Shown: piece by piece, positions 39,701-54,675 of the stretch
Layout of the letters: each line of letters begins with the position of its first letter
Numbering within the stretch: the first letter of the stretch is position 1
NCBI RefSeq assembly: GCF_035582795.1
Contig: NC_134396.1
Coordinates: 32,531,683 to 32,595,682, forward strand
Reading direction: 5' to 3'
Source: Mycteria americana
Taxonomy: Eukaryota > Chordata > Aves > Ciconiiformes > Ciconiidae
Length of the DNA: 64,000 nucleotides
Made by a program: the position numbers and the translations under genes
Notes under the pieces: generated by a model
Seen by the model: the letters and a program-made list of their open reading frames with translations, nothing else
What the model was told of the DNA's origin: nothing
Databases searched by the model: none

Positions 39701-42700
39701 CTCTATATTTATATATTTGTTTAAAGCTTACAATTTCAATCTTTAGTAGTTCCCTAAATAATTTCACATATTTTAACTGCATTGCTTAAAGAATCCAGTG
39801 AGACTCCATGACATATTTTGGGACTAGTAAATCAGAACTTACAACACCTGAAATGAGCCTCCTCTTGGGCCACAAATCTCTTTCAGGTTTAGATGTAACT
39901 GTAAGATTTACTGCCATCATCAAACTCAATAATATCCAAATGACTCTCATAATCTATGAGAGCACCTGTAAATAGGGGCCAACAATTTTTCAGCACTGTG
40001 CATCACCTCACCTGAGTGATGCCGAATTGCATCCAGCATGCGAGAGCCCAGCCACAGCCCTGAAGCCTCTTCACTGTTCCTGGCCTCTAAAAAAACGCTG
40101 GTGGTGTCATTCCCCGGTTTACTGTCTGCACTAGAAAGTTTGTGAGCAGTCAGCTGAGCAGCTGTTGAAATTTTGTGATTGCTTTTAGCTCTGTGAAACA
40201 GGCAGCTGGACTCATTTGAAGAGCATTGTCAAGAAAAGCTTTATCATAACAAGAGTTGTAGGCTATCTCGGGGCAGATTTATGGTGAGAAGAGGTTATGC
40301 TTTTTCTTGTACAATAAATTTGGAAGAGTTTCTGGCATCTGAAGAGAAGATAGCTTAGACATTTCATTTCATATTTATAAAGCTAGCCTTAATATCTAAG
40401 TTTGGGATAGTCCACATTTTAGATAGTTCTATGACTTTTCTTGACTACATCTCTGTAGTATGGATTATAGTTTATAACAATAATAGTGAATTATATAAAA
40501 ACTCTTCCCTGACAAAGTTTATAGACAGATGCTGAATATGGGATCATGTATAGGATCTTTGCAACATCAGAAACAAAGTATTTTCTTCTCTAAACTGCAC
40601 TTTTAAATCACTTCTAGAGAAGCAGTGAGGCCTGAAACCCTGTACAGACTTCACACAATATTGAACCCACAAAAAGGGGATCCTTAGTCTAAGGAAGATG
40701 CAGCAAGAAGTTATGTTTCATAAGGTGATGATACCTAACGTAGAGGCCTTAAAATCTATTTCAGTAGAGCTATGGTGTGGTCCATCTCAGACAAAGCTGT
40801 CCAGAGTCAAATACTTTCTTTCCTCATGCAGCACAGACACAAATACGGCATTTCCCATCTAGCAGATACCTTATAAAATTAACTCACGGTCCTTTCAAAA
40901 TGCTCAAAGACTGAAGGGAAAAAAAACACTGGGATGACAAAAAAAGGCAAAAACCCCACTGGGATGACAAAGAAAGGCAAAGAGCAGGTCTTGTTTCCCC
41001 ATTCTCTGCTCAGGTCATTTAAGTGACCAAATCGACTGTCTAAACAATGACAGAAATAGTGTAGTCTTGCAGGTAACTTCAACGCAATGGTGAATGGTAT
41101 CAGATTATCTGAACTGATATCAATCATTTCAGAGAATCAAGATTTTATTGCACTCTGACAGAGGAAATAAAGCCAGTCAGAGGGTTTTTGACTGCAACAG
41201 CCTGTTACCTGGGCTCTATTTTAAATACTAAACTTTAGTAGCGTACAGTCTCTTCTACAAGAAATTTGTATTTCCAGGTCTAGTGCAAAGAAATCTGAAA
41301 TTCATTAATTCTTTGGGTTGGCAAAATAAAAACCATCTTCTCTCCTAAAAATACCAGTGAAATAACAGTTACAAAATGCCTGGAACAACATTTCTAAATC
41401 CTTGCAAAATAAATTTGCAGCCCTAAACCTCATGGGCCATAGTCAGTCATCAGAGACAACGCCCTGCACGGCATGTGCCACAGAAGGGTAGGTCTTTTGC
41501 ATTTGTGTCCGACAAACCAGAACAAAAGAGTCCAAGCTGCCAATGGACTTCTGACTGACGGACAAAACACCCTAACCTGTTGCAAGATGAACCCAAATGG
41601 TTTTTTTCAGCACAACAACAGAGTTGCCAGAGGCTACTGTTGGCTGGTACTTCAATGTTGCCTGGATTTAGAGATCCACATGCTGTTTGTTTGCAGCATA
41701 TATTCCACAGCATTAAATGAGCATGGCTGCATGCACATTTATGAGTGCAGCTGCCTGCAATGTATGTAACACTGCTTACACGGAGAGTTTCGAGTTTTTC
41801 CTTCTCTTTCCCATCTTTCATACCTGCATATGCAAGACTGCTATCTAGCTTATGAGAGACATCTGGATAGTTTGATTTATACAGCCCTGATACAATGTTG
41901 TGTATATATTTAAAGTAATGAAGTGATGTTTTAAATGGGAATGGTATTAGAAACATTAATAAGAAAGATATTCTAAACTAATATTATGGGTGATATTGGT
42001 TGGTGCAATAAATGTAGTATTTAAACAAATACTTTAAAAACTTCCAAAAATGGTATGTTTTGCTATTATTCCTTTCACAGACAGATATGAATTTGGCATA
42101 CTGTAACATCATAGCAGTGTTATGTTAATATTTACCTTTTACTTTGTCTCTTTTCTTGGCAATGTAGCTAGTTGCTAAAGATGTTTTTTTTTCATATTAA
42201 CCATTTAACTGCTGTCTTTGCCCTTTCACAACAGTCAGAATTTTGTGTGAATATTCCTATAATCAACTTCATCACATATCTGAAATTTCCAGAGACTTAC
42301 ATATTTATTTCCCTGACAACTTTTCTTAAATCAGGAGTTTGCTGGTCAGTCCTGATGGTTGGAGGCAGCAATGATGCTCTATATATGGTGCCCACATAGA
42401 AACAAGCTGAAACATACAGGAATATATTAATAGCAAATTGTTACCATACCCATTTAGAGATTATATTTTTATTGATCTTGATAGTTATTACCAAACTATT
42501 CACCAATTATTCACAACCACTGAGACAGTCAGTGTAAGCAATTTCAACACTATGCACAAAATCTGTTTCCTGAAAGCTGTCACATTTTCATAATACATGT
42601 GATTGTGGTGGTAGGGTTTAAGTACCAGGTCTGTGTGGCAAAAAGCATTTATCCTGCAGTTTTGGTGTCTTGACTTTGTCCTGCCCTGAGTCAACCATCA

Positions 42701-45700
42701 TTTGCTTTGATTTGCCTGCCCCAAAGTATTTTCTGGTTTTCTATTTAAATATTCCTGCTACTCTGAGCGGCAACAGTGCGTCCTTTTTCCTAATGGAGAG
42801 GAAAGAGGAAACACATCTTTTCTGCTAGTTAATTTCACAGCTAAGCTCCGTGACTAAAGGTGGGGCAAGAGGTCATGACCCTAAAGATAGGCATGGTTTG
42901 AGCACAAAATACCTGGCACAGTCAGTCAGGGCCTGCCATGGTCTCAATGACAAACATGATCAAGATCTCTCATGCCTGCCAGCAGCGCAGCAGCCCTGCC
43001 CTGGGAGAGAGCAAGAAGGGAGGACACCAGCCCATCAGGGCAGGAAGGTGGGCTCAGGCACTGGGAGGGTGGCTTAGGGTGGTGACCCTGTTTCAGTACT
43101 GACCCGAACCCAGAGATCGCAGAGGTGGTTAGACAGAGGATGACAAGTACTGTTAACATTGGACTGTATACGTTATCATGTCCAGTTTAAAGAACAACCT
43201 ACACAACACTTGGTTGCAACATAGTCTCCTCTTTTCAACATCTGTGCCCTGTATCAGATCTTTCTAAAGAGGTTTTCCTTTCTGTTTCAAGGCTAACCTA
43301 CAGAGTCAGAAATAAAAAGTTAACCCGCTTTGACAATTTTACCAGCAGTGGCTCAGAGATGGCAGGATCTAGGGTAGCACAGATCTTTGCACCTACGGGT
43401 AAGGCCCAGGTTCTATTTTGCATCTGTGAACAGAGATAAGTACCTTCAGTTTCACCCAGAGGTCCTTAGCCTTAACTCTGTTTGTCCTCTAAATTTTCAC
43501 AGCTGTGTAATATCATATAACTTCTCAGTAATTACAACTAAAGTAGTGTATATTTTTAGTAGATTGGTTTATTCTCTGTCACTTAGCAATTGCTGAATCA
43601 ATTAATTTTGTATCAACCTCAATATGACAGAAAATTCAGAAATATTCTAGTTATTTTAATAATGGTATAAAGTAGATCTTTCAAAAGACAATGTTCACCT
43701 TTTTAGGATAGTGTGTATGGTGCCATATTTTCCCTATACAATTGAAAAATATTGATTTTTCAGGAACAATTTAAGTGGTTTATTTCCTTGTTTGTTTGTT
43801 TGTTTGTTTGTTTTAATGAAAAAGCAGACTAATTTCTATAGATTTCATCAACAGTCTTATTAATATTCAGCAACCAAAACCCTAGAGAGACACAGGACTG
43901 CTCAATCCTGAAACCCTCTTTGGACATAGTTTTAAGGGATATATAGCACAACTGAAATTAGGACACCAGAGCTTGAAAGAGAAGGAAAGTGCCATAGCAA
44001 ACAGACAATAAAATTAATAGTAAAAGTAAAGCGGACATGGTGGGAATTTTGTGTTGTCTTTGGAGAAAGTATTCTTGTGTGACACTGATGTCATTTAGAC
44101 TTTTTAAGGATTTCAAACATTTAATTATTCCTTCAGCTGGAACAGTACTTTTGCCAATTACTTATTCCCATACAAAAAGGTGTAGGTTTGAATTTCTGGG
44201 GTTATTATACCACAAAAGGTTACGGATCATAAAAGTTCAATATGGGAAACAACAATGCCCGCTTTGCTTTGCTTAGGTCTTGTTCTAAGTGCACCAGCAA
44301 TGTTGCAATCAAGAGTTGATGGTATTTGTTCCAGCCATGCAAAGTAAATTCAGTACACAATGTGCTTTCAGCCAGTATAAAAGTTCAATCTTTGAGTAAG
44401 GACACATTTATTAAACGAACTTTGAGTATCAATTTCTTTGCTACTGGGTAAGCTGTTATGATTAACTTTGATGTAGGCCAGCTGCTGTGCAATTGTTGTT
44501 CTTTTGTGCTTCTTAATTGCTAGCTATATGTTTGGCACTGTATGAAAAGCTTGAAATAGAAAGATATTAAAAAAAAAGACAAGATATTCTAGCAAGATTG
44601 AGGAAAGCACATTTTTGGCTTATTTTCTTGGGTTTAATGTCAGACTTTTTCCAGTCCCTGTCAGGTAAAAGTCAGGATAAAACAGTTAAATGAGCAATGC
44701 ATGCTGGCCTGGTTTTCCTGGTATATGGATGTTCCACACAAAGACAGCAGGTTAGTAAAAGGGGTTAGATGATGTCTGGGAGGATGGAAAATCAAGAGTG
44801 GTGGTGTCTGCTGAGGTAAATCAGTGTAGAGACATAACAGAGATCCTCAGAGTTGGAATGAAGTATGAAAACCTATCAACACGGACAAAAGTAATATTAA
44901 TTTGCTGTAATACCCCTTGCAGTTCAAACAATTGGCAGTCAGACATTGGCAGTAATAGTCAGAATAACAGGCGTATGTTTGCATTTTGTGCCTGAAGGCT
45001 GAATGGGAGGCAGGGAAGTGTCACCAATGTCAGGGTGACAAAAGACTTGATAGCTGTGAGCATTAAATTGGAGGTAATCATGGTTTTGATAGAAATTACT
45101 GAATAAATAATGACTAACATCAAATGGTTAGGATCACCTTAAACAGAAGATAGTCACACTGATTATAAAGCAATGGCAGCTAAAATGGTTACCCAAGGAT
45201 CATCTCGTCAAAGCCTGAAGTCATATGAGGCAAGTAGCTTCACCCTTCAAAAGCAGGAATTGCAGCACGTGCTGAAGGCCAAAACCAGAGAGGTTTGAAT
45301 TCCTGGTGTTTCACAGAGAAACTTTCAGGTAGGGAGAGGAGAGAAAAGAGCCCCCCATATACATGACTATCAGCAGTAATCCTGCCAAGTGATGAGGGCA
45401 CATACACTGCCAGCACCCACATTTGCTGTATGTTTGTATGATTATATTCGCATGCTGAGTGTAGGATTACGGTAATATGACACAACCCTGCTTCTGGCAC
45501 CCGTAGTACAACCCCTGGGAAATAACAGCATTGTGATGTGCAAATATTCAGATTGAAATCCTGCAAATAGTCTTTCCAAAGGAGGAGTAGGAACTAGCTT
45601 TGAAAACTGCAATCAGAAGTACCACTGTTTCCCATATATTTTCATATAGGACCTATTGAGTTGTATAGGGTTATATGTGTAGCTGAGGACCACAGTCACC

Positions 45701-48700
45701 TTCTGCCCATAAGCCACCCTTGAAATTCCCCTCATTGTCAGCTCTTGGACATTTTAATTTGACCAGTGTAAACATTTTGGTATGTGCTGGTTCAGTCTGG
45801 AAGGCTAGTCCTCCTTTCCTTGTAAGAATAGGACAGGCAGAAAAACAGTAATTAAAGAAATAGGTGTTTGTGATTTCATCAGTAAAGTAATACAACTTTT
45901 TTCAAGGCAACAATTATATATGAGAGAGGGCTTTTCTCCTAGTATGTGTTGCTAAGTGTGTTTTTCTCCTAGTGTGTGTTGCTAAGTGTGCCTCTGTGAA
46001 ATGCACCAACCACCAACAGCAAGGACAGTCTAGGCTTTCTCTAAGGTTGCTAACTGTACTTCTGGTGAATACATCGGTCATTTCCTCTTGATTCATGATT
46101 CCTATCTTTATTTAATGGCGTAAATTCTGCTTTTTCTGTAAAAGAATAAAAGCATTATGTTTCTGCTTTTAAATCTTGATTAGGATCACATTCAATGAAG
46201 CACCAATCCGAAAAGCCAAAGGATTTTGGTGAAAAATAAAAAAGCCCCTCCTTAATATCTCATTATTTTTCTCCCATAACATGAAAATAGAGAAGTATAC
46301 TTGCTTGCTTTTTACTCTGCTTAAGTGGTTCATTCTTTGTTTCATTCAATTGACTGTGGTGGGGTTTTATTAGTCTTGACTTTAATTTCAGAAAAATGTG
46401 TTATTGGTTATTTTTTGTTGGGATGTTCTTTTTTGGTCAGAGAGAGTGAAGAGAAATCAAAGCAAAGCTAAATAAAATAGTGTTCTCCAAGATACTACCT
46501 GTACTATATACACTAAACCCAAGGATTGGGTTTACTTCTGTCAGGGCATGTAACAGAAAGGCCCTCCATCATTACCAACCCCGTGAGCATAGGAAACCCA
46601 GGCAGATTTAGGTAGGTCCTTTAGGGCTGTACCTCCCTTGTACATCACAGACTTCAGTCTGAGAGAGGACGGACCCCTTTGTAACAATATCTTTTTATGG
46701 TATGAAACAAAGTGAAAATATCGTGTAGAGAGAAGAAGTTTGCCTCTCCAAAGGAAGTTAATTTTAAAAAGCGGTTCCTGGTTAAGTCCATATGTGATTA
46801 CTCATCTCTTCAGAATAATGTAGAAACAGCTATTCCATTTTTAATACAGGTACCTATCAATCAGGCCGATCTCAGCTGTGAAAGATAGACATATTCATTA
46901 AAATAGATAACAGTTAACAGCTATATATATGTTACTAATACTGTTGCACTATTTCTTCCTCTGCAGATATTTATAAACAATGAGTGGCATGATTCCATCA
47001 GTGGTAAAAAATTTGAAGTCTTTAACCCTGCTAATGAAGAGAAAATCTGTGAGGTTGAAGAAGGCGACAAGGTAGGGTTTTCTTTCTTGCTCTTAACTCT
47101 AGCTTTAAATTCAATTCTGTGCCTCAAAAGCAGGAAGGCAAGCGTCCATCTGTGTTGATGTAAAACACCACCTCAGAGACATACCTACTTCATCCTGTAT
47201 ACCTTCTTCTGCACACATAATTCTTAGCTTTTTTACTAAGCCTTAATATTGTTTGTAAACAGACACTGAAAAACTGCTTCAGTCTTAGGCTCTTGCCCAT
47301 ATGAGGAAAATTCTGAAGACATATTTTTTGTTAATAATATTGATTCTTTTTTTTATCTTTGATCAGTGACATCTAATAATTTAATTGGGTTTTTTTGATA
47401 TTTTTTCTGGCTCTTCCTTACACAGTGATGCAATCTGTTCATTACACATTTATACAAGGCTTTTCATTATAGATAACATGAAGTGGAAAAATACTGATGT
47501 TTTCCCACACAGACTCCGCGAAGATGATCATTACCATCAGCATTTTTAGCTATGAATATGTCTTCTCAGTACTGCCCCCTTTAAATATTTGTTTTTTTGA
47601 AAAGGTATTGGAACATAGTCCTAAAAAAGACTCTGAAGCTGAAGGTAACCTATCAAATAGACACTAATTCCACCAAAACTGGTTTCCTTACAGCATGCTG
47701 AATTGATGACTTTAAGCAGAGGACTAAAATGATTGTTCACACCTGTAAACAGACATTTATTTTTTATATTTATGAGGTTTCTTGGTGGAAAATTACAGAT
47801 AGATGCTATGTAATCAAAGATATAATGTAAACCAAAGCCCTCAAATAAGCAGCTCTGTATTTTTGTTATATTATGTATTTTTCTGCTGAAAAGGATTTGC
47901 CTAGTGCTACCATATAGTTTAAATGTAAGTTATCAAGTTGGGGGAATAGTTTTTTAAATAGAACAGACAATGATGCTTAAACAGTTTTAAAACCAATGAC
48001 CAAAGAAATTTTTTTTATAAACTCTGAGAAAGTAAGTATGAGAAGTGAATGTTCTACTTCCAATTCACAGGTATACAAAAAGTGATGACTGTGACTGAAA
48101 ATAAAATCAGTTTTATAATTACTGTTTTGGTTCTTGCAAATATTTATTTCATTTTCTACACTTTCCCCTTCAAAGTCAAATTTTTACATCCAAAAGTGAG
48201 AAAATTTTCTCACATTTCTCACAAAATGACATTTGATGTTCATTTTAGTGAAGAAATACACATATCTAGAATGATTTGTGTAACAAATGTGCTTTGAACT
48301 TAGGAGCAAAATGTCCATTAAACACCTTTTTATCCATGAGAACTACTATCAAACTTATAAGCCATTTATCTATGTTATAAGTTCACCAAAAATTTACTGC
48401 CAATATAATAAGCACAATCTCTTTCAGAATATTTTCATTTACTGTACAAAGATTGACTCTGAAATGAAATGCTCTTTTGAGAAATACATAGAAACCCAGT
48501 TCATTCAACATCCTGTGCTCATTGAATCTTAGTTACTCTGTTCTGTAATTTCATCATGAATCTCCTAATAAACTTTGGCTCAACTGTTATCTGTCTAGCA
48601 CATGAGCAACAGTGACCACATGTTGTTAAGAAGGTCATAGTGAAGACACATTTTAACATTTTCATTAGAGAAAGATGGCTAAGAAAGTCTGCATGAATCT

Positions 48701-51700
48701 GTCTTTTGACGATTCCATATATTTAAGCACGAGTTTTTCAAACGTCTTGTTCTTACTTTTCTTTAGTCCCAGTTACCTGTATATAGTGCTCAGAGTCACT
48801 GAGATTATTTCGGGCTCTTTTTGTCCTCAGCCAAAGAATTTTATAAGCATGCTGTTAACTTCTGGATCGTATTCCACTAGAACCATACATGCTTTTGATG
48901 TAAAATGCTACTTCTTCTACCTGTTCTCTGTTCAGTGTTTAAAAACCAAATTATGTTGCAAATCAGGTTGGCCTGATATTCGATCATCCTCAAATTAAAT
49001 TACTCATGACCAGTAACTGTTCACTTACCATTCAGAATTTTTGTAGCTTTCATTCCTTACAAGCAATCTAACAACTCATTAAATAAAGAGAGAATACTGT
49101 TCGACACACAGGTTTGCTTTCTCTCCAATAATTTTGCAAACTAATGTGTAATGACAACTGCTATTAAGTAAATTGCCCAGTGAAATGTACAAATCTAGTA
49201 AATTACACAGTCATTGTGAACCTAATGTTCTAGAGCCTAGTCTTTAGATAATGAGCCAAGAGATTTTAGGAATTTAATTTGTGTGTACAATAGGGTTGAC
49301 AAAGGGCTGTACACTGCCTTGCAGTGGTATTTAAAAAAAACATGTGGAGATTACAAAACACAGACACATATGTGGGTGGGAACTGTTTTCCTTTCAGTTT
49401 GATGGCTCTTTCAAGCTACATTTGCTAATCCTAAAGGCCCCTAGTAATAATAAAGCAGCTCAACAAATAATCAGTGGCATGTAAAGTAAATGTACTTCTG
49501 TAAAAAGTCTAAACTAGATCTGAAAGGAGCTATCAGTCTTTATACTCGTGGTGTAGATTTATGGACCCAATTTAAATTTCATACAGTTGAAGAACACCTT
49601 TTTTTTCTTACTTTTCATTCACAGCCCTATATTATCTTTATAAAATTTTTCTTGGTTTTAATTATTTCTGCACTTGTAGTAGAAAGAACACATACCACTG
49701 TATTTAGTTTTAATTTACATCATTCACACAAATACGACTTTCCAGTAAAGGCCAAAGCATACCCCCCAAGTCATATTGCAAAGGTGTAGAATAATTATGA
49801 TAGAAAAAGATGAGAAAAAAATAGAATGAATTAAATATTCATTGAATGCAGTTTTCTGGGTCACAGGTAAATGATGAGGTATTTGACCACTTTCTGACAG
49901 ATTCTGAAGAAAACCAGTTTCTTTTAATCTGGTAAATTTCAGCTACGTGATGTAGGTGACTGGTCAGTATTACCCTATAGTAATGACTGTGCTATTTGTA
50001 GAGATCCTTCCTATCTTTTCCCAAACTTCCTGGAAAGAACTTTGTCAAGTTCTGTGGGACTCCAGCCTAGCAGGTCTCTGCTGAGCTTTCCAAGCCACTT
50101 AACGCACCCCACTCCCGGCTTTTAAAAATTGGTTGTTGGCTACCAACATCAGTTAAAGATTCAAGATCTGGTTCACATTTAGAACAATTGACTTTGGTGT
50201 TGACTTAGCCAACTTTGCTGTCTTGGTCAACCTTGATAGTGATTTCCCCTGAGGAGACTCTAGCAACCAGCAGTACAAAGAAAAGTTTGAAAGGATCTTT
50301 TAAACAATGCATGTAAATTGCTCCAGGACAAGTGCCATATATAGATTCCTCCTTTTTTTTCCTTGAAATTTGTTTTTAATTTCTAACAAAAAACTAGAAT
50401 AAACCTCCTTTTTATGTCATTGTTTTCCTGGGAAAACATTTACAAGAATTGTGAAATATAGAAGAATTCCAAGTACTAAAAGTCTTTTCTCAAGAGATTT
50501 TTAATTGTTTTTTTTATATCCTGGAACACCCTTGCACACAAAAGAGCTTCACATAGTTCATTGTAGATTTTCCTGCTATAGCGAAAGCCAAATGATAAAT
50601 AATAAGTTGTGCTATAAAAACCATTAACGGACTGATAAATTAGCTTGCTTAATGGAAAGACAATGTTCAGACTTTAGAATATTTAGGCTTAGCATTTTAA
50701 ACCTGGTCAATTAGTCAATTGTTAAAATTATTTTAAATACAAATCTTAATACAATAAATCTTAAATACAAATCTTAATACAATAAATCTTAAATACAATA
50801 AAAAGCAAATGCATTGAATTGTCTTCCTCAATAATAACTTTGTGTTCATTTTATGAAACATTCTAAGGAACAGATTTTCTAACCTGGTCTTCATCACACC
50901 ACCAGATACTTTTAGATAATGTTGAGTACTTAAATATTTAACTTACAGAATTGGGCATCTCTTTGTACATAAAAGAGATTAAATTGCATCAGCCATGTAA
51001 GTGGTGGGTATATCCCCAATTACAGATACTAGAAGGCAAAGGGTTTGAAAATCTAAATTTTAAAAATAGAGTTCCTTAATATGTTTTTTATTTTAGAAGC
51101 TTTGAGAACCCATCTGTTTCTCATACAACTTCACATTGCTGAAATGATAGCAGAAGTGTTTGAAAGAAAATAACCCATGTATCTAAAATTACTGTACTAA
51201 TTCTGATTAGATTGCTATTGGTGTCTCTTATTTATCTTGCAAAACACCTTGCATGTTTAACAACCAACAAGACTGATGACGGAATCAATTATTGATTATA
51301 AAAGTTTCTCTGTTTTCCCCACAGGCAGATGTAGACAAGGCTGTTAAAGCAGCTAGAAAAGCTTTTGCACTTGGGTCACCCTGGCGTACAATGGATGCTT
51401 CAGAGCGAGGACGTCTCTTGAATAAACTAGCTGACTTAGTTGAAAGAGATCGGCTGATTTTAGCTGTGAGTATGATACATGAACAAAAAGACTGGGAAAA
51501 AAGCCTGTGTCCTGAATTTTAAAGAAAGATATAAGCAAGCATAAAATGCTAAATCTTTGGAAAGGCAGGTTGTCTCAATATTTGTTTTTCATCTGTATTG
51601 CAAATGGACCTCATTAAACTGGCTTGCACTCTGGTCTGTTAACACCCCACATCCACAAAGTACTTGAGTGTTTGATTAGCTTTAAGATGATACTTAAGCC

Positions 51701-54620
51701 ACCTACAATCAATGCAATTTCAATTGTTGATTCTTAAGGACACGCTAACATAGACCACATGCTTAACAGTTGTCTAAACCAAGGCCTGAATCAAGGCCTA
51801 AACTCAAAATCTGTCTCAGCACTTACAGACGATACAAGTCAAAACTGGGAGAAATTTTGAACTTCATGGCTATATATTTTGTTATCACTGGTCCTTCATT
51901 AACTCCAGCTTGCAACTCACAATGAGTGAAAAACCTTAACCAGAACCAAAGGCAGCGATATATTACTTATTAATAGGAAGAACATGGGGGGTGGGGAGTG
52001 ATGTCCTGTCTTTACCAGCTACTGTGTATTGGCCATTTTACCACTCTTAACAGCAGACATGTAAGTTGTAGTACCACCACCTACCTATTGTACACTAAGG
52101 CAAGAAAGAACATTTAAAATAGAAATGCACCACCAATTTAATAAAGTGTAGTACCCCCCCCTTGTTTTAGACCCCACATATGATGCTACCATTAAGATAG
52201 TGTCTTTGCTATTTCAAGCACCTTCTGGAATTAACATTTAGGCAGGATAAGTGTTTGCACTGTCCTGAATATGAACGTTGGTTTTCTGCCGAGTGTCAAA
52301 AATTTAACAGAGCAGGAGGAGTATCCAACATTCAGGATCATTACTCAGACTGATCTAGTCACAATTTGAACTATTTAGCCATTAGCCACAAACCACACTA
52401 TTGATAAGCTCATAAAATTTAAACCTTTAAAATACATAAAACCTGCAAAGAATCTATTGCCCATTCTATTGTCCTTATGGCTGTAGTATAGGAAGACACT
52501 TGCATGTGTCCCAAACAGGTTTTTAAAAGAAAAATGAAAATTCAAAGGAACTGAGGTTATTTCCTTGAACTCCAAAGTCTGCAACTGTCAAATTTAGACT
52601 TTTGTCCAACCAAGTTATTTCTCTAAATGAATATTGTCACCTTGATAGGGACTGATAATCACCTAGTTTCTCAGGAGAAAACTCAGGTGGCTAGAACTTG
52701 TGTCCTTAACAATGCTAGATTTATTGGAGTTGAGAGAGCCAAAATTTTAAGAGTTACATTTTTAATAAGAAAAGTATGCCCCTTTGTCAGTTAAATACTG
52801 GATAAGCTGGCATTTGCCTCTTTATTGTACAGCCTAAGGCATTACACATGCAAAGAGAATGGAGAAATAATCTTTTTTCCACAGGAAAGCTGAATCATTA
52901 AGTTAGTTTTTGTTCCCACTTGCCATTTTCGTAATATGAAAGTATTGCTTTTCCCAAGTTTCTATTTTAGTGACTTTGATTGTATTTCCTACACCTTATG
53001 CACATTATTGACTACTTTTTCCTTTTAGATAAGGTGTATTTGAATAACATGCTTTTCAGACTTTGTCAAAATGAAGAGCGATTTTCTCCACTCACAGCTT
53101 ATCCTAACTGCAGAACTAATACTAATAGAACAGCAAATAGCCTTGTAAACACTAGAGCTCATATTAGACCCCAAACTCATTGCAAAGGTATTTTCCTGTG
53201 TTCATGCACCTGGCCAGGATCAAAATCATTCCATTTCAGTGTTTCATATAATGATAAGATGCTTCTCCTGAAGCTCCAGAGGCTCAACAGCCCTTATTCT
53301 TCCAGTAGCCTACCCGGAAGGGTAAGGCTACTGGAAGGGTACCTGGAAGGGTAAGCCTACTGAATAAGTCAAAGCGGGGTACTGAAAAAGCCACTGAGAA
53401 TTTTGTTTCTTAGGTTTCAGTCTGTTGTGATGTTCAAACCTATGGAGTTCATCGATTTGAGGCCAGGGAAGAATTTTGTCCTATGTCCAAACAGAGCAAC
53501 ACAGTGCCGGATATATTGCCTGGAATGGCAAGGGCGTATCTCATTTAATCAGTTCCTTGCTGCTGAAAGCCATCAAGCATTTCTGGCTTCTCTGTTTGTT
53601 CTGTTCTCTTCCTAAGTATGATATCTGCAATGTGTCCAGTTAACTAAAATTGCAGACTTCTCAGGGGAGTTGTTGGTGAAACATTGTACTTACAAGATCA
53701 GTTTGTAGGCTCAGCCTGAAATGCTAAAGAACCTTGGACATACAAAATAACAAATTTAGAAAAGAAAATAATATTTCTAAGATCTGACTAGATCTTGAAA
53801 CTATAGTTTGGAGTTTTTCTACTAAGTGTCCTAATAGGACTGTTCACAAAGCTGAAGGTCCCCAGTGTCTCTGTGCTGGAAAACTTGAGAAAAAAATTAT
53901 AGCAGTGTCAAGAAGATGTTGACGCTATTTAAGAACAGCACATAGTCTTTAACTAGATGTCCCAACAATTAGGGGTATTGAAATTACATTAACCCAAACC
54001 ACACTCCCTAGATTTGGCTAGAAATCAACCTTATTTACTGCTGGTGTCTCTGTGGGATCATTAAAGCACTGTGGATGGAACAAAATTAGTCAGCTGAAAA
54101 GTTATAGATGATGAATGACTATTTGCGTATTATTCTAAAGGTTTATATCTGACTGGCGTGGAGATCCATGGTATGGAGAGTCAGGCCTGGCTTCAAATAA
54201 GAGCAGTTAGTTCACTGTCCTGGTTTTGGCTGGGATAGATTTAATTTTCTTCCTAGTGGCTGGTACAGTGCTGTGTTTTGGATTTAATATGAGAATGATG
54301 TTGATAACACATTGATGTTTTAGTTGCTGTTAAGTAGTGTTGACACTAATCCAGGACTTTTCAGCTTCCCATGCTCTGCCAGGTGCACAAGAAGCTGGGA
54401 GGGGGCACAGCCAGGACAGCTGACCCCAACTGGCCAAAGGGCTATTCCATACCATATGGCGTCATGCTCAGTATAGAAACTGGGTGGAGTTGGCCAGGGG
54501 GCAGCGATCGCTGCTCAAGGACTGGCTGGGCATTGGTCAGTGGGTGGTGAGCAGTTGCATCACTTGGTTTTTTTGTTGTTTTTCTGTGGATTTTGTTCCT
54601 CTCTCTCATTGTTTTCCTTT

Positions 54621-54675
<55 letters not shown>

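Larger units (their letters stand above)
36797..46966 (+). other. ALDH1A1 intron 1
   Basis: Phase 0 intron of 10,170 bases from GTTAGT to TTCTTCCTCTGCAG. It is AT-rich and has no coding exon I can support. It holds an A-run at 37886-37902, a two-copy tandem repeat near 40927-40988, three CAGCTG E-boxes at 40151-40208, a GC-richer stretch at about 42840-43160, a TTTG microsatellite at 43788-43814 and a 30-base tandem duplication at 45931-45990. Human ALDH1A1 also has a long first intron. Confidence 0.85.

Noticed and set aside
48049..48532. Two neighbouring open frames in intron 2 as an extra exon
   Set aside because: No match to the family, exons 2 and 3 already join in phase with the expected sequence, and the composition is that of AT-rich intron.
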